Positions 16,555-26,053 of a stretch of 64,000 bases of DNA are shown here, in pieces. Where the stretch lies: the NCBI GenBank assembly GCA_016209705.1, contig JACQVR010000118.1, positions 1 to 64,000 on the forward strand, written 5' to 3'. The notes beneath the pieces are model-generated. The model was not told the origin of the DNA, did not search any database, and worked only from the letters and a program-made list of their open reading frames with translations. Origin of the DNA: Planctomycetota bacterium. GTDB lineage: Bacteria; Planctomycetota; MHYJ01; JACPRB01. The position numbers and the translations under genes were made by a program. The stretch's first letter is position 1. Each line of letters starts with the position of its first letter.

Positions 16555-18059
16555 GAAAGTCCATAGTCCAGAGTCCAGAGTCCGGAGTCGCGAGTCCCGA
16601 TTCTGAAGTCCCCTCCGCCGCCGGCCCCTCGACTCGCGCTTCGGCCAGATGGGTGGTGCGATACGTCTGCGGCGCGGTGCTCAGCGCGGCGGCCGCATGC
16701 GCCGCTCCGCCCCCGGCGGACGTGGACCTCGAGATTCAGATCCCCGACGCGTGGACCGCCGCGGAAACGCCACCCGGAGCGCTCCCTCAGGATTGGTGGA
16801 CCACGTTCAAAGATCCCCGCCTGGAGCGCTGGGTGCGAGAGTCCTTGCAACGCAACCGCAACCTGCGCGCCGCGGCGGCGCGCATCGAGGCGGCGGAAGC
16901 CCAAGCGCGCATCGCCGGCGCGGACCTGATGCCCGCCGCCTCCGCCGCGCTCAACGCCGGCCGCCGGCGCCAGAATTTCATCGGCTTCCCCATCCCGGGG
17001 GGCGGCGTCCTCAGTACCACGTTCACCACCTACGGGGTCTCGCTCGACCTGAGCTGGGAGGTCGACCTCTGGGGCCGCCTCCGCTCGCGCGCCGCGGCCG
17101 CGCTGGCGGACGTCCAAGCCCGGCAGGCCGATTACGTCGGGGCGGGCTTGTCGCTCATCGCGCAGACGGCCAAGACGTATTTCGCCGCCGTCGAGGCGCG
17201 CCGGCAGGCCGACCTGGCGCGCGCGACCGCCGACAATCGGCGCGACATCGTCGCGCGGATTCGCGAACGATTCACGCGCGGGCTGCGGCCCGCGGCGGAC
17301 CTCAAGTTGGCGGAAGCGGACCTGGCGGAGGCGGAGGCCGTGCTGCGCCTTCGCCGAGAACAGCTCGACCGCGCGTCGCGCCAGATCGAGATTCTCGCGG
17401 GACGCTATCCGGCCGCCACGGCGGAAATCGAGGCGGACCTGCCCGACATCCCGGGCCCCGTGCCCGCCGGACTCCCGTCGCAGCTCCTCGCCCGCCGGCC
17501 CGATCTCGTGTCGGCCGAACGCGCGCTGGCGGCGTCGGGCGCCCGCGTCGAGGAGGCGCAGGCGGCGCTCTACCCGCAGATCCGACTGACGGGCTCCGGC
17601 GGCACCTCCACCGACGAGCTGTCCTCCGTGATCGACCCCGACTTCCGCGTCTGGAACGTGGCGGCCGGCCTCCTCGCGCCGATCTTCCAGGGCGGGCGCC
17701 TTCGCGCCGCGGCGGACCGCGCCCGCGCGGAGGAAGCGCAGGCGCTGGCGCTCTACGGCGACGCCGTCCTGCGCGCCTTCTCCGAAGTCGAAACGTCCCT
17801 GGCCGCGGAGCGCTTCTTGGCCGAGCGCGAGGACGCCCTGCGCGACGCGGCGGCGCGCTCGGCGGAAGCCTTGCAGTCGGCCCGCGAACGTTATCTCAGC
17901 GGCTTGTCGGACGTCCTGCCGATGCTTGAAGCGGAACGGAGACACTTCGCCGCGGAGAGCGAGCGGATCTTCGTCCGCCGCGCCCGGCTCGAGGCCCGCA
18001 TCAATCTGCATCTGGCGCTGGGCGGCGGTTTTTCATTCGATGAGGAACTCCACCGATGA
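16551..18059 (+). CDS. RND efflux outer-membrane lipoprotein (OprM/NodT type)
   Basis: 502 residues from the coupled GTG. Two outer-membrane efflux repeats are visible: LPQDWWTTFKDPRLERWVRESLQRN near residue 80, the YGVSLDLSWEVDLWGRLRS block near 165, and the second half from LARRPDLVSAERALAASGARV near 320. A lipobox-like AAAAC follows a hydrophobic stretch near residue 49. The 30 residues before that stretch are coded by AGTCC word repeats (16561-16610) and are atypical of a signal peptide, so a downstream GTG may be the true start. It forms the TolC-like exit duct with the next two proteins. Confidence 0.9.
   Translation: MRKSIVQSPESGVASPDSEVPSAAGPSTRASARWVVRYVCGAVLSAAAACAAPPPADVDLEIQIPDAWTAAETPPGALPQDWWTTFKDPRLERWVRESLQRNRNLRAAAARIEAAEAQARIAGADLMPAASAALNAGRRRQNFIGFPIPGGGVLSTTFTTYGVSLDLSWEVDLWGRLRSRAAAALADVQARQADYVGAGLSLIAQTAKTYFAAVEARRQADLARATADNRRDIVARIRERFTRGLRPAADLKLAEADLAEAEAVLRLRREQLDRASRQIEILAGRYPAATAEIEADLPDIPGPVPAGLPSQLLARRPDLVSAERALAASGARVEEAQAALYPQIRLTGSGGTSTDELSSVIDPDFRVWNVAAGLLAPIFQGGRLRAAADRARAEEAQALALYGDAVLRAFSEVETSLAAERFLAEREDALRDAAARSAEALQSARERYLSGLSDVLPMLEAERRHFAAESERIFVRRARLEARINLHLALGGGFSFDEELHR
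16561..16610. repeat. word repeat, AGTCC family, within the 5' end of the outer-membrane gene
   Basis: Iterated AGTCCAG, AGTCCAG, AGTCCGG, AGTCGCG, AGTCCCG, GAAGTCC. It is read in frame as the N-terminal extension of the efflux lipoprotein. Same word class as 47423-47459 and 59769-59877. Confidence 0.65.
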
Positions 18060-19216
18060 ATTCATCCTTGCTGCGGGTCAGCCTGCCGATCGCCGCGCTG
18101 GCGGCGGGAATCGGCGGCTTATGGATGATGATCGCCGGACGACCGCCCGTCGAGAAGCGCGCGGTGGAATCGCTTCCCCCGCTGGTGCGGGCCGTCGTCG
18201 TGAAAAAAGAGGATCTGCGCATGTCGGTGCGGGCGCACGGCACGGTGCGGCCGCGCCATGAAACCGTCCTCGTGCCGCAGATCGGCGGGCGCGTCGTGTG
18301 GGCGGCCCCGGCGTTCGAGCCGGGCGGATTTTTCGACGCCGGGGAGGAATTGCTGCGCATCGATCCCGCCGACTACGAGCTGGCCGTCACGCAGGCGCGC
18401 GCGCAGGTGGCGCAAGCCGAAGCGCGGCTGGCGCGCGAGGAGGCGGAGGCCGAGCTGGCGCGCCGCGAATGGGAGGCGTACGGAAAGGGCGATCCCGATC
18501 CCCTGGCGCTGCGCGTCCCACAACTCCAGGAAGCGCGCGCGACCCTGGAGGCCGCCCGCGCCAACGAAGCGCAGGCGCGGCTCAATCTCGAACGAACGAG
18601 CATTCGCGCGCCCTTCGCGGGCCGGGTCCGCGCGAAACGGGTGGATCTCGGCCAAGTGGTCTCCCCGGGAACGCCGCTGGGAGAGATCTATGGAACCGAA
18701 ACCGCGGAGGTGCAGCTTTCCATTCCCCTCGAGGACCTGGCGTACCTCGATCTGACGCTGGGCGCGGAATCGCGGACCGCTTCCGAAGCGCCCGAGGTCG
18801 TCCTGCGGGCGCGCCTCGGCGGAACGACGCGCGAATGGATGGGGCGGATCATCCGCACCGGGCCGGAGATCGACCCGCGCACGCGCATGATCCACGCCGT
18901 CGCGCGCGTCCAGGATCCCTACGAGATGAGGAACGCGCCGCTCGTCGCGGGACTCTTCGTCGAGGCGGAAATCCGCGGCCGCGTCGCCCGCGGCGTGGTG
19001 GTCCTGCGCCGCGACGCGATTCGCGAAGGCTCGCGCGTCCTCGTCGTGGACGAAGATGAGCGGCTGCGCGTTCGCGAGGTGGAGGTCCTCCGGACGGAAG
19101 GCGAGCGCGCGCTGGTGCGGGCCGGCTTGGAGGATGGGGAACGGGTGTGCGTTTCACCGCTCGAAATCGCCGCCGACGGCATGCGGGTGCGGATCCAGGA
19201 GGAGGCCGCGGAATGA
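18056..19216 (+). CDS. RND efflux periplasmic adaptor (HlyD/MFP family)
   Basis: 386 residues. An N-terminal membrane anchor (residues 8-27) is followed by the split lipoyl/barrel-sandwich hybrid domain (VLVPQIGGRVVWAAPAFEPGGFF; later TSIRAPFAGRVRAKRVDLGQVVSPG), an alpha-hairpin between them (about 105-180), a beta barrel and a membrane-proximal domain. ATGA overlaps join it to the genes on both sides, which implies stoichiometric translation. It bridges the inner-membrane pump and the outer-membrane duct. No lipobox cysteine is present. Confidence 0.92.
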   Translation: MNSSLLRVSLPIAALAAGIGGLWMMIAGRPPVEKRAVESLPPLVRAVVVKKEDLRMSVRAHGTVRPRHETVLVPQIGGRVVWAAPAFEPGGFFDAGEELLRIDPADYELAVTQARAQVAQAEARLAREEAEAELARREWEAYGKGDPDPLALRVPQLQEARATLEAARANEAQARLNLERTSIRAPFAGRVRAKRVDLGQVVSPGTPLGEIYGTETAEVQLSIPLEDLAYLDLTLGAESRTASEAPEVVLRARLGGTTREWMGRIIRTGPEIDPRTRMIHAVARVQDPYEMRNAPLVAGLFVEAEIRGRVARGVVVLRRDAIREGSRVLVVDEDERLRVREVEVLRTEGERALVRAGLEDGERVCVSPLEIAADGMRVRIQEEAAE

Positions 19217-22200
19217 GGCGCCTCATCGACTGGTTCGTCGACAATCCCGTCGCCGCCAACCTGCTCATGGTGCTAGTCCTGGTCGGCGGGCTCATGACGC
19301 TCCCCCGGATCAAAGAAGAGCTCTTCCCCGAAGTGACCCCTCCGTTCGTCACGGTGGCGGTCGCCTACCCCGGCGCCGCGCCCGAGGAAATCGAGGATGG
19401 GATCACCATCCGCGTCGAGGAAGCGGTCCACGACATTGAAGGGGTCAAGCAGGTCACGTCGGTTTCCTCCGAGAGTCTCGCGGCGATCACCCTCGAACTG
19501 GAAACGGACGTCGATCCGGACGCGGTGGTGGACGAGGTGAAAGCGCGGGTGGACGCGATCGAGCAGTTTCCCGAGGAAGCCGAGAAGCCGATCATTCGCA
19601 AAGTGGACATGCAGCCGCATGTGATCAACGTCGTCGTGCACGGCGACGCGAGCGAATCCGCGCTGAAGCGCGTCGCGGAACGCGTGCGGGACGAGTTGAC
19701 GGCGTTGCCCGAAGCGAGCAAGGTCACGCTCGCCAACGCTCGGCGGGACGAGATCTCGATCGAGGTCTCCGAAGACGCGCTCCGGCGCCACGGCCTGACG
19801 TTCGAGGAGGTGGCGGCCGCGGTGCGGGGCTTCTCCGTCGATCTGCCGGGCGGCACGCTTAAAACGGAAGGCGGAGAGATCCGACTGAGGTCCAAGGGCC
19901 GCGCGGAGACGGCGGCGGAGTTCGGCGCGTTGCCGCTGCGGACGCTGCCGGATGGGAGTCGCCTGCTCCTGCGCGACGTGGCCCGCGTGGTGGACGGATT
20001 CGAGGACGCCGACGTGCGGTCGCGCTTCGACGGCCGGCGCGCGATGATCCTCCAGGTCTTCCGCTCCGAGGGTCAAGGCGTCCTCGACGTCGCGCGCGCG
20101 GTGCGTGCCTATGTGGAACGCGAGCGGGCTCGGCTGCCGGAGGTCGTTCGGATCGACACCTACGCGGATAATTCGCGGATCCTGGAAGGCCGCATGGATC
20201 TGCTGATTCGCAACGCCCGGCTGGGCCTGATGCTCGTCTTCCTTCTGCTGATCCTCTTCTTCCGCCTGCGCCTGGCGTTCTGGGTAGGGGTCGGGATGGC
20301 CCTGGCGTTCCTGGGAGCGATCTGGCTCATGCCCGCGCTGGACGTCTCGGTGAACCTCATCTCGCTGTTCGCGTTCATCGTCGTGCTCGGAATCCTGGTC
20401 GACGACGCGATCGTCGTGGGCGAAAACATCTACCGCCACAACGAATCGGGACTGCCTTCGATGGAGGCGGCCAAGGTGGGAGCGCGGGAGATCGCGCTGC
20501 CGGTGGTGCTCGCCGTGGGAACCACGATCGCCGCGTTCGCGCCGATGCTCGGGATTCCGGGCGTCATGGGGGATTTCGCCTCGGTGATCCCCAAGGTGGT
20601 GATCCTCTGCTTGGTGTTCTCGCTGGTCGAGGCGCTGCTCATCCTGCCGAGCCATCTCTCGCATCTGCGGACGCGGGGCGCCGCCGGTGGGCCGATCACG
20701 CGGATGTGGGGCTCCGTGCAGGATCGGTTGTCCGGACTCCTCGACGGGTTCATCCGCCGGCTCTACCTTCCGGCGCTGCGGGGCTCGGTGCGATGGCGAT
20801 ACTTGACGCTCGCGTCGGGCGCCGCCCTGTTGCTGCTGACGATGGGACTCTTCGCCGGCCGGTACATGAAGTTCACGTTCTTTCCGGCCGTCGAATCGGA
20901 TTACGTGGCGGCGTTCGTGACGATGCCGGAAGGAGCGCCGTCGTGGGAGACGGATCGGATCATCCGCCATCTCGAAGAAGCGGCGGAGAAGGTCCGAAAA
21001 GAGATTGAAGACGGCCGCGCGGAGCGCATCTACCGGCATGTCGCGGCGTCGGTGGGGACGCAGCCTTTCCGGGAGCAGCAGACGCGCAACAGCGGCGCGG
21101 TCGCGCGCGAGGGCGGCGCGGGAAATCTCGGCGAAGTGCTGATCGAGCTCGCGCCCTCGGAGGATCGTCCGGACGTGAGTTCCACGTGGATCGTGCGCCG
21201 CTGGCGGGAGCTTGCGGGTTCCGTGCCGGACGCGGAAGAGCTGTCGTTCACGTCGGATCTCATGTCGCAAGGGGCGCCGATTGACATCCGCGTGTCCGCC
21301 GGGGATCTCGACCGGCTTCGGGCGGCCGCGGCGGCGTTGAAGGGTAAACTTCAGGAATATCCCGGCGTGTTTGATGTCTCCGACACGTTTCGGGCGGGGA
21401 AGAAGGAGACGCGGCTGGTTCTGAAACCTTCCGGGGAAGCGCTGGGGTTGACGCAGGCGCACCTGGCGCGCCAGGTGCGGCAGGCATACTACGGCGAGGA
21501 GGCGCAGCGGATCCAGCGGCGGCGCGAGGACGTCAAAGTCATGGTGCGGTATCCCGAGGAGCAACGGCGATCGATGGGCGACGTGGAGGAGATGCGCCTG
21601 CGCCTGCCCGGCGGCGTGGAAGCGCCCTTCTCCGCGGTGGCGGAGATCCGTCCCGGGCGCGGCCCGTCGGCGATCCGGCGGGCCGATCGCCGGCGGAGCA
21701 TCGACGTGACGGCGGACGTGGATCCCGCGCAGGCGAACGCGAACGAAGTGCTGGCGGATCTGATGGGAACCTTCATGCCGGCCCTGGCGGAGGAGCATCC
21801 GGGATTGCGCTATTCGCTGGAAGGCCAGCAGCAGCAGCAAGCGGAGACGATGGAGGGCGTCCGCCGCGGCTTGATCATCGCCTTGATCGTCATCTATGCG
21901 ATGTTGGCGGTGCCGTTCCGCTCGTATGCGCAGCCGGCACTGATCATGCTGGCCATCCCGTTCGGCGTGGCGGGCGCGATCTGGGCGCATTTCTTTCTTG
22001 GTATGGACCTGACGTTCCTGTCGCTGATCGGCATCATGGCGTTGTCGGGGGTGGTGGTGAACGACTCGCTGATCCTGATCGACTTCGTGAACCGCGCGCG
22101 GCGGGAGGGCGCGGACGCGGAGGAGGCGCTCCTGCGCGCGGGCCCGATCCGGTTCCGCCCGATCCTGATGACGTCGTTGACGACGTTCGCGGGGCTGACG

Positions 22201-22407
22201 CCGATGCTGTTGGAGCGGAGCATGCAGGCGAAATTCCTGATCCCGATGGCGGTCTCGCTGGCGTACGGCGTGATGTTCTCGACGGTGATCATTCTTCTGA
22301 TCATCCCGGCCGCCTACATGGCTCTGGAAGACGTGAAAGGGGCGCTCTCTCGCCTGAGCAGGCGGCGCGCGGTCGAGGAAGCGGCGGCGGATGCGCGGGC
22401 GGGGTGA
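19213..22407 (+). CDS. RND efflux inner-membrane transporter (AcrB/HAE1-type superfamily)
   Basis: 1064 residues. Two homologous halves each have one N-terminal span, a large periplasmic loop and five to six clustered spans. FVDNPVAANLLMVLVLVGG opens the protein. The proton-relay region in span 4 reads VVLGILVDDAIVVGENIYRH near residue 400. The second half has LIGIMALSGVVVNDSLILIDF and the RPILMTSLTTFAGLTPML block. It uses the proton-motive force to expel substrates. The sequence resembles broad acriflavine-resistance-type pumps rather than CusA, since no Met-rich metal relay is obvious. Substrate unknown. Confidence 0.93.
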   Translation: MRRLIDWFVDNPVAANLLMVLVLVGGLMTLPRIKEELFPEVTPPFVTVAVAYPGAAPEEIEDGITIRVEEAVHDIEGVKQVTSVSSESLAAITLELETDVDPDAVVDEVKARVDAIEQFPEEAEKPIIRKVDMQPHVINVVVHGDASESALKRVAERVRDELTALPEASKVTLANARRDEISIEVSEDALRRHGLTFEEVAAAVRGFSVDLPGGTLKTEGGEIRLRSKGRAETAAEFGALPLRTLPDGSRLLLRDVARVVDGFEDADVRSRFDGRRAMILQVFRSEGQGVLDVARAVRAYVERERARLPEVVRIDTYADNSRILEGRMDLLIRNARLGLMLVFLLLILFFRLRLAFWVGVGMALAFLGAIWLMPALDVSVNLISLFAFIVVLGILVDDAIVVGENIYRHNESGLPSMEAAKVGAREIALPVVLAVGTTIAAFAPMLGIPGVMGDFASVIPKVVILCLVFSLVEALLILPSHLSHLRTRGAAGGPITRMWGSVQDRLSGLLDGFIRRLYLPALRGSVRWRYLTLASGAALLLLTMGLFAGRYMKFTFFPAVESDYVAAFVTMPEGAPSWETDRIIRHLEEAAEKVRKEIEDGRAERIYRHVAASVGTQPFREQQTRNSGAVAREGGAGNLGEVLIELAPSEDRPDVSSTWIVRRWRELAGSVPDAEELSFTSDLMSQGAPIDIRVSAGDLDRLRAAAAALKGKLQEYPGVFDVSDTFRAGKKETRLVLKPSGEALGLTQAHLARQVRQAYYGEEAQRIQRRREDVKVMVRYPEEQRRSMGDVEEMRLRLPGGVEAPFSAVAEIRPGRGPSAIRRADRRRSIDVTADVDPAQANANEVLADLMGTFMPALAEEHPGLRYSLEGQQQQQAETMEGVRRGLIIALIVIYAMLAVPFRSYAQPALIMLAIPFGVAGAIWAHFFLGMDLTFLSLIGIMALSGVVVNDSLILIDFVNRARREGADAEEALLRAGPIRFRPILMTSLTTFAGLTPMLLERSMQAKFLIPMAVSLAYGVMFSTVIILLIIPAAYMALEDVKGALSRLSRRRAVEEAAADARAG

Positions 22408-22459
22408 TGGCCGCCCCTTCGATGGACAGATGATTCGGTGTTGCTGGAATGACGCAGAC

Positions 22460-23184
22460 ATGAGTCAAGATTCGAGGTCTCAGCTTCCCATAAACGAGGG
22501 ACGCAAATACCGCAATCCGCCCGTCATCGAGGCGCTCTGCGAAATTTATTTCGCCGAATCCGCCTGGGACGACACGATTCCCGGGCGGTTCTATGAGCGC
22601 GTGCGGGACCGCTTTCCATCTACGAAGCAGATCGAGATCCACGAAGCGGAAGTAAGCTTCCACACCGGAGGGAAAGCGGCCGCGGGACTCTGAAAGCTGC
22701 CTCCTCGCGTGCAATTTCTGACCACCGATAAGTCAAGATTGCTTCAACTTGGGCGAGATTTGTTGGTGGCGAACCAGCTCAGGCCGTACCCACGTTTCCG
22801 GGATTGGGAACCGGTCATTTATCGGGCGCTTCAAGAATACCGAGAGCTTGCCAGACCTCGCGCTATTACGCAAATCGGGCTAAGGTACATCAACGTCATT
22901 GAGATTCCCGCGCGCGAGGTGAACATGCCTGAGTTTTTCTCGGTTTATCCGAAACTGCCTGTTGATCTGACCGACGCGTACGGCCCTTTCATGGTTCGAG
23001 TCGAGTTGGCAACCCAGCCTCCTGGGCATGTTCTGATGCTGACCTTTGGAAGCACCGCATCGGAGGGTCCCGGACAAAGTAAATTCATGCTCGACCTTTA
23101 TGATATGGTAAAAGGAACAGCCCCGGTTTCCTTTGAATCGGTGCCGGAACACGTGAAGGCGGCTCACGAAAATGTCTCCGCCGC
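22460..23184 (+). pseudogene. TIGR04255-like protein, nonsense-interrupted and 3'-truncated
   Basis: Begins with ATG 22460 and NPPVIEALCEIYF, the opening motif I associate with the TIGR04255 family (function unknown). A TGA at 22691-22693 interrupts the frame. The same frame continues through VQFLTTDKSRLLQLGRDLLVAN, YPRFRDWEPVIYRAL and the late VKAAHENVSAAF. The expected last 20 or so residues are replaced by a PIN-domain fragment in another frame. No cysteine-containing motif surrounds the TGA, so selenocysteine is unlikely there. Confidence 0.65.
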
Positions 23185-23394
23185 GTTCATGTCGATACGG
23201 CAACGGTCATCTATTTCATCCAGCGACACCCCTCCTACGTTTCGCTGGTGCGGCCATTTTTTGAACAATTGAATGCGGGGCGATATGAAGGGCTTTCATC
23301 CTACGGGTTCGAATCGCCACGCGCCTCATTCGAAGCGGCGGCCGTACCTCCGCCTGAAGACTTCCTCGCGCTTTCCAGAAGCCTGCCTTGTTAA
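23185..23394 (+). pseudogene. PIN-domain toxin fragment
   Basis: This frame has no start codon but encodes VDTATVIYFIQRHPSYVSLVRPFFEQLNAG, which matches the first strand and helices of a VapC-type PIN nuclease (Asp-Thr at the active-site position). After about 38 residues it loses similarity and ends at TAA 23392. The rest of the nuclease, with its other acidic residues, is missing. It is fused directly to the broken TIGR04255-like gene. Confidence 0.5.
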
Positions 23395-23429
23395 GTGGCG
23401 CATTCCGGTTTAGCGGGCCAGGGATCGGA

Positions 23430-25916
23430 TCAACGCATCACCAGCGCCCACCGATTGAACTTGCCCACATCCTGGCCCGCGTGGTCCGAAACTTTCAAGG
23501 TCCACTCGCCCTGCGAGGGCGAACCGACGAAGCTTCCCAACGCCGGAACATCGCCGGCCGTGTACGTCCGCTCGATGTTGTCGGCGCTTCCCCCCGAACG
23601 CCCGTGCAGGAGCGCGCGCGTCCCATTCGGTCCGATCAGCTCCACCCGCAGGTCGCCGATCCAGGAATGGGTGATGTCGACCTCGACCGCCAACTCGGCG
23701 ATCGCTCGCGCGGATGAAATCGCGATGGAATCCTGAACGCCCGCGGGATCGTCGTCCGGGACCGAAAGTCCGGGCGCCGATTCCACGCGGATCGCGTCGT
23801 CCGCCGTCACGTCCGCCTCGATGGACCAGCGATTCAGCGTCCCCTGGTCGATCGCGGCCAGATCGAAGACTTCCAAAACCCACGGCCCACGAACGTTCAT
23901 GCCTTGGAGTTGCGCCAAGCCCGGCGTCGTGGAGGCGTCGTATGTCCTGACCAAGTCGCGCGTCCGCCCGCCCGACCGGCGATGAAGATCCACGCGGCGG
24001 CCGTCGGGAGCGGTCAGGCGAACGACCAGATCTCCGATGTACGTGTGCCGGATGTCGACGCTCACCTTGATGGTGTTGATCCGGCCCGAGTCTCCGATGA
24101 AGAGACGGCTGACGACACCGGCCGGGTCATTATCCGGAATGGCCAGGTTGGGCGCGGTCTCCGCCTGGATCTGCCGTGTGCCGGCGCCGGCCAATTCGCG
24201 CGCCCGGCGCACCGCCGCCGGCGCGTCGGCGCGCCCGTGCCCGAACCACGGACTCCACGTCCCTTCGGGCGCCGCCACGTCCTGGAAATCGCCGCGGTTG
24301 AAAGGCGAAATGGGTGAAACGTCCCAGGACGTATCCGGATCGTACGATGCGGGCGGCGTGCGCGGATATCCCGTCAGATTCACATCCTTGGACGCGGTCT
24401 GCTTCAGGATGGTGACGACCTCCTGGGCCGACAGGGCGGGATTGGCCGAGATGGCCAGCGCGGCGATTCCCGCGACGAGCGGCGTGGCGCTGGAAGTGCC
24501 GCCGAAATCTTCGGTCACCCAATCGGAGCCGGTCGTGGTCACGATTCCTCGCCCCAGCAACGCCATCCTCCAGTACGCGTGCGAGTTGCTGCTGGGCGCG
24601 CAGATGTCGATTCCGGTTCCGTAGTTCGAGTAATGACTGCGTTTCGCCGTGCTGGCCAGGGCCGCGACGTGCAGGACGCCGGCGACACCGACCAGGTTGT
24701 TGGCGAAGACGCGCGCGGTCTCCACGCCGACCCAAACCCAACGGCCGTTGCGAAGCTCCCATCCATCGGTGTAGGGCACGTCGATGGACGCCGTATGCGA
24801 AATCGGACAGTTCTCGTTTCCGGCCGCCCAGAGGAACACGATGCCGCGGCCGCGCCGCCCGCCCGCGCGGGCGAGCTGGGCGATGCGATCGACCACGATC
24901 GAAGACCAGCGGGTGACCGGCGATCCGCCCCACGAATTCGAAAGCACGTCCACTTTGTCCGCGACGAAGTTGAGAACGTTGAGCAGCTTGCTGTCGCTGA
25001 TGAAGAGGCTGGGGCCGGACGATTCCCACTTGACGGGCAGCAGGCGGCATCCGGGCGCCGCGCCGACGGTCATGGCTCCGTCGGTTTCGGCTGCGATCAC
25101 GCCGGCGCACGACGTGCCGTGATTGGCTCCCGTCTGGTACATGCGGGAACGGTCGGCGCCGGGCGATTGGTGGGTGTAAAGCGTCGTGCCTTGATAGTAA
25201 GCCCATCCCGCGAACTTGCCGGGCGAATCGAAATCGGGATGGTCCATGCGACACCCGTCGTCGGTGACGCCGACAACCACATCGGAGATGCCGAAGTTTC
25301 CGAGGAAAAGCCAGGCATCCTCGCACCGGCTGGACGAGCGGGGATCGTAATCGGAGGCGGGAGCGAGGCGCGTGTGGAGGTGCCACTGTTGGAGGTATCG
25401 GCTGTCGGAGGGCGGAGCGAGCGCCATGCGGGCGCGGATGTTGAGATCGTGCTCCGCGTTGGCGACGAGCTTTTTTTCTTTCTCCATGAGCTGGACGACG
25501 AGCTTGACGGGATTCATCCCGGTCGCGTCGGTGAGGCGCAGGAGGTAATCGCGGTCCGAATATTTCTCGAGGATCTCGAGTCCGTATCGTCCGGCGAATC
25601 GACCGAGCGCCTCGGGATCGGGCGGCTCGCGAAACGTGATGAAGACGCGGTCCGTGATGAGGAATTCGTTTCCGGATTCCGTCTCCTCGTACGCGTGATG
25701 GGTGGGCGCCATCTTGCGGGCGCGGGACATGAGTTTCTCGAGGTCGCGCGGAGCGCAGCGCACGCGGGCCGATTGCGACGACATTTGCTTGGCGGGCGGC
25801 ATGCCGGCCGTGGCGAGATCGCCGGGAAGCCGCCGGACGACGAACTGATCGGGCCGTTTCTTGAGCTTGAGTTTCCGGCCGGCACGGTAGGTGTACGTGT
25901 CCTGTCGCTTGGCCAT
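23430..25916 (-). CDS. subtilisin-like serine protease (S8) with two P domains
   Basis: 828 residues. The catalytic triad is visible: Asp near 219 in VVGVTDDGCRMDHPDF, His near 266 in GANHGTSCAGVIAAE and Ser near 474 in GGTSSATPLVAGIAAL. Two proprotein-convertase P domains follow (about 590-700 and 715-828), each beginning IPDNDPAGV or VPDDDPAGV and containing HTYIGDLVV or HSWIGDLRV. An N-terminal segment of about 170 residues, with TFREPPDPEALGRFAGRYGLEILEKY, looks like an inhibitor-type propeptide. No signal peptide is evident; the N-terminus is Lys/Arg rich. AAGGAG lies 9 bases before the ATG. Confidence 0.93.
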   Translation of the reverse strand: MAKRQDTYTYRAGRKLKLKKRPDQFVVRRLPGDLATAGMPPAKQMSSQSARVRCAPRDLEKLMSRARKMAPTHHAYEETESGNEFLITDRVFITFREPPDPEALGRFAGRYGLEILEKYSDRDYLLRLTDATGMNPVKLVVQLMEKEKKLVANAEHDLNIRARMALAPPSDSRYLQQWHLHTRLAPASDYDPRSSSRCEDAWLFLGNFGISDVVVGVTDDGCRMDHPDFDSPGKFAGWAYYQGTTLYTHQSPGADRSRMYQTGANHGTSCAGVIAAETDGAMTVGAAPGCRLLPVKWESSGPSLFISDSKLLNVLNFVADKVDVLSNSWGGSPVTRWSSIVVDRIAQLARAGGRRGRGIVFLWAAGNENCPISHTASIDVPYTDGWELRNGRWVWVGVETARVFANNLVGVAGVLHVAALASTAKRSHYSNYGTGIDICAPSSNSHAYWRMALLGRGIVTTTGSDWVTEDFGGTSSATPLVAGIAALAISANPALSAQEVVTILKQTASKDVNLTGYPRTPPASYDPDTSWDVSPISPFNRGDFQDVAAPEGTWSPWFGHGRADAPAAVRRARELAGAGTRQIQAETAPNLAIPDNDPAGVVSRLFIGDSGRINTIKVSVDIRHTYIGDLVVRLTAPDGRRVDLHRRSGGRTRDLVRTYDASTTPGLAQLQGMNVRGPWVLEVFDLAAIDQGTLNRWSIEADVTADDAIRVESAPGLSVPDDDPAGVQDSIAISSARAIAELAVEVDITHSWIGDLRVELIGPNGTRALLHGRSGGSADNIERTYTAGDVPALGSFVGSPSQGEWTLKVSDHAGQDVGKFNRWALVMR

Positions 25917-26053
25917 GGCGGTGGCTCCTTAACTGTGAAGGACGAAAGGAGCGGGAGGAGACAAAAAAGGTATTTCGTCGCTCTGCGGCTGTCAACGATC
26001 CGCTGAAAGCGCTCTGGCCGCCCGATGTCGCAATTTCTAAAACTTGAAAAATT

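Noticed and set aside
22691-22693. Second selenocysteine codon in the TIGR04255-like gene
   Set aside because: No Cys or redox motif near the TGA (AAAGL-stop-KLPPR) and the gene is also truncated at its 3' end, so nonsense decay is simpler.
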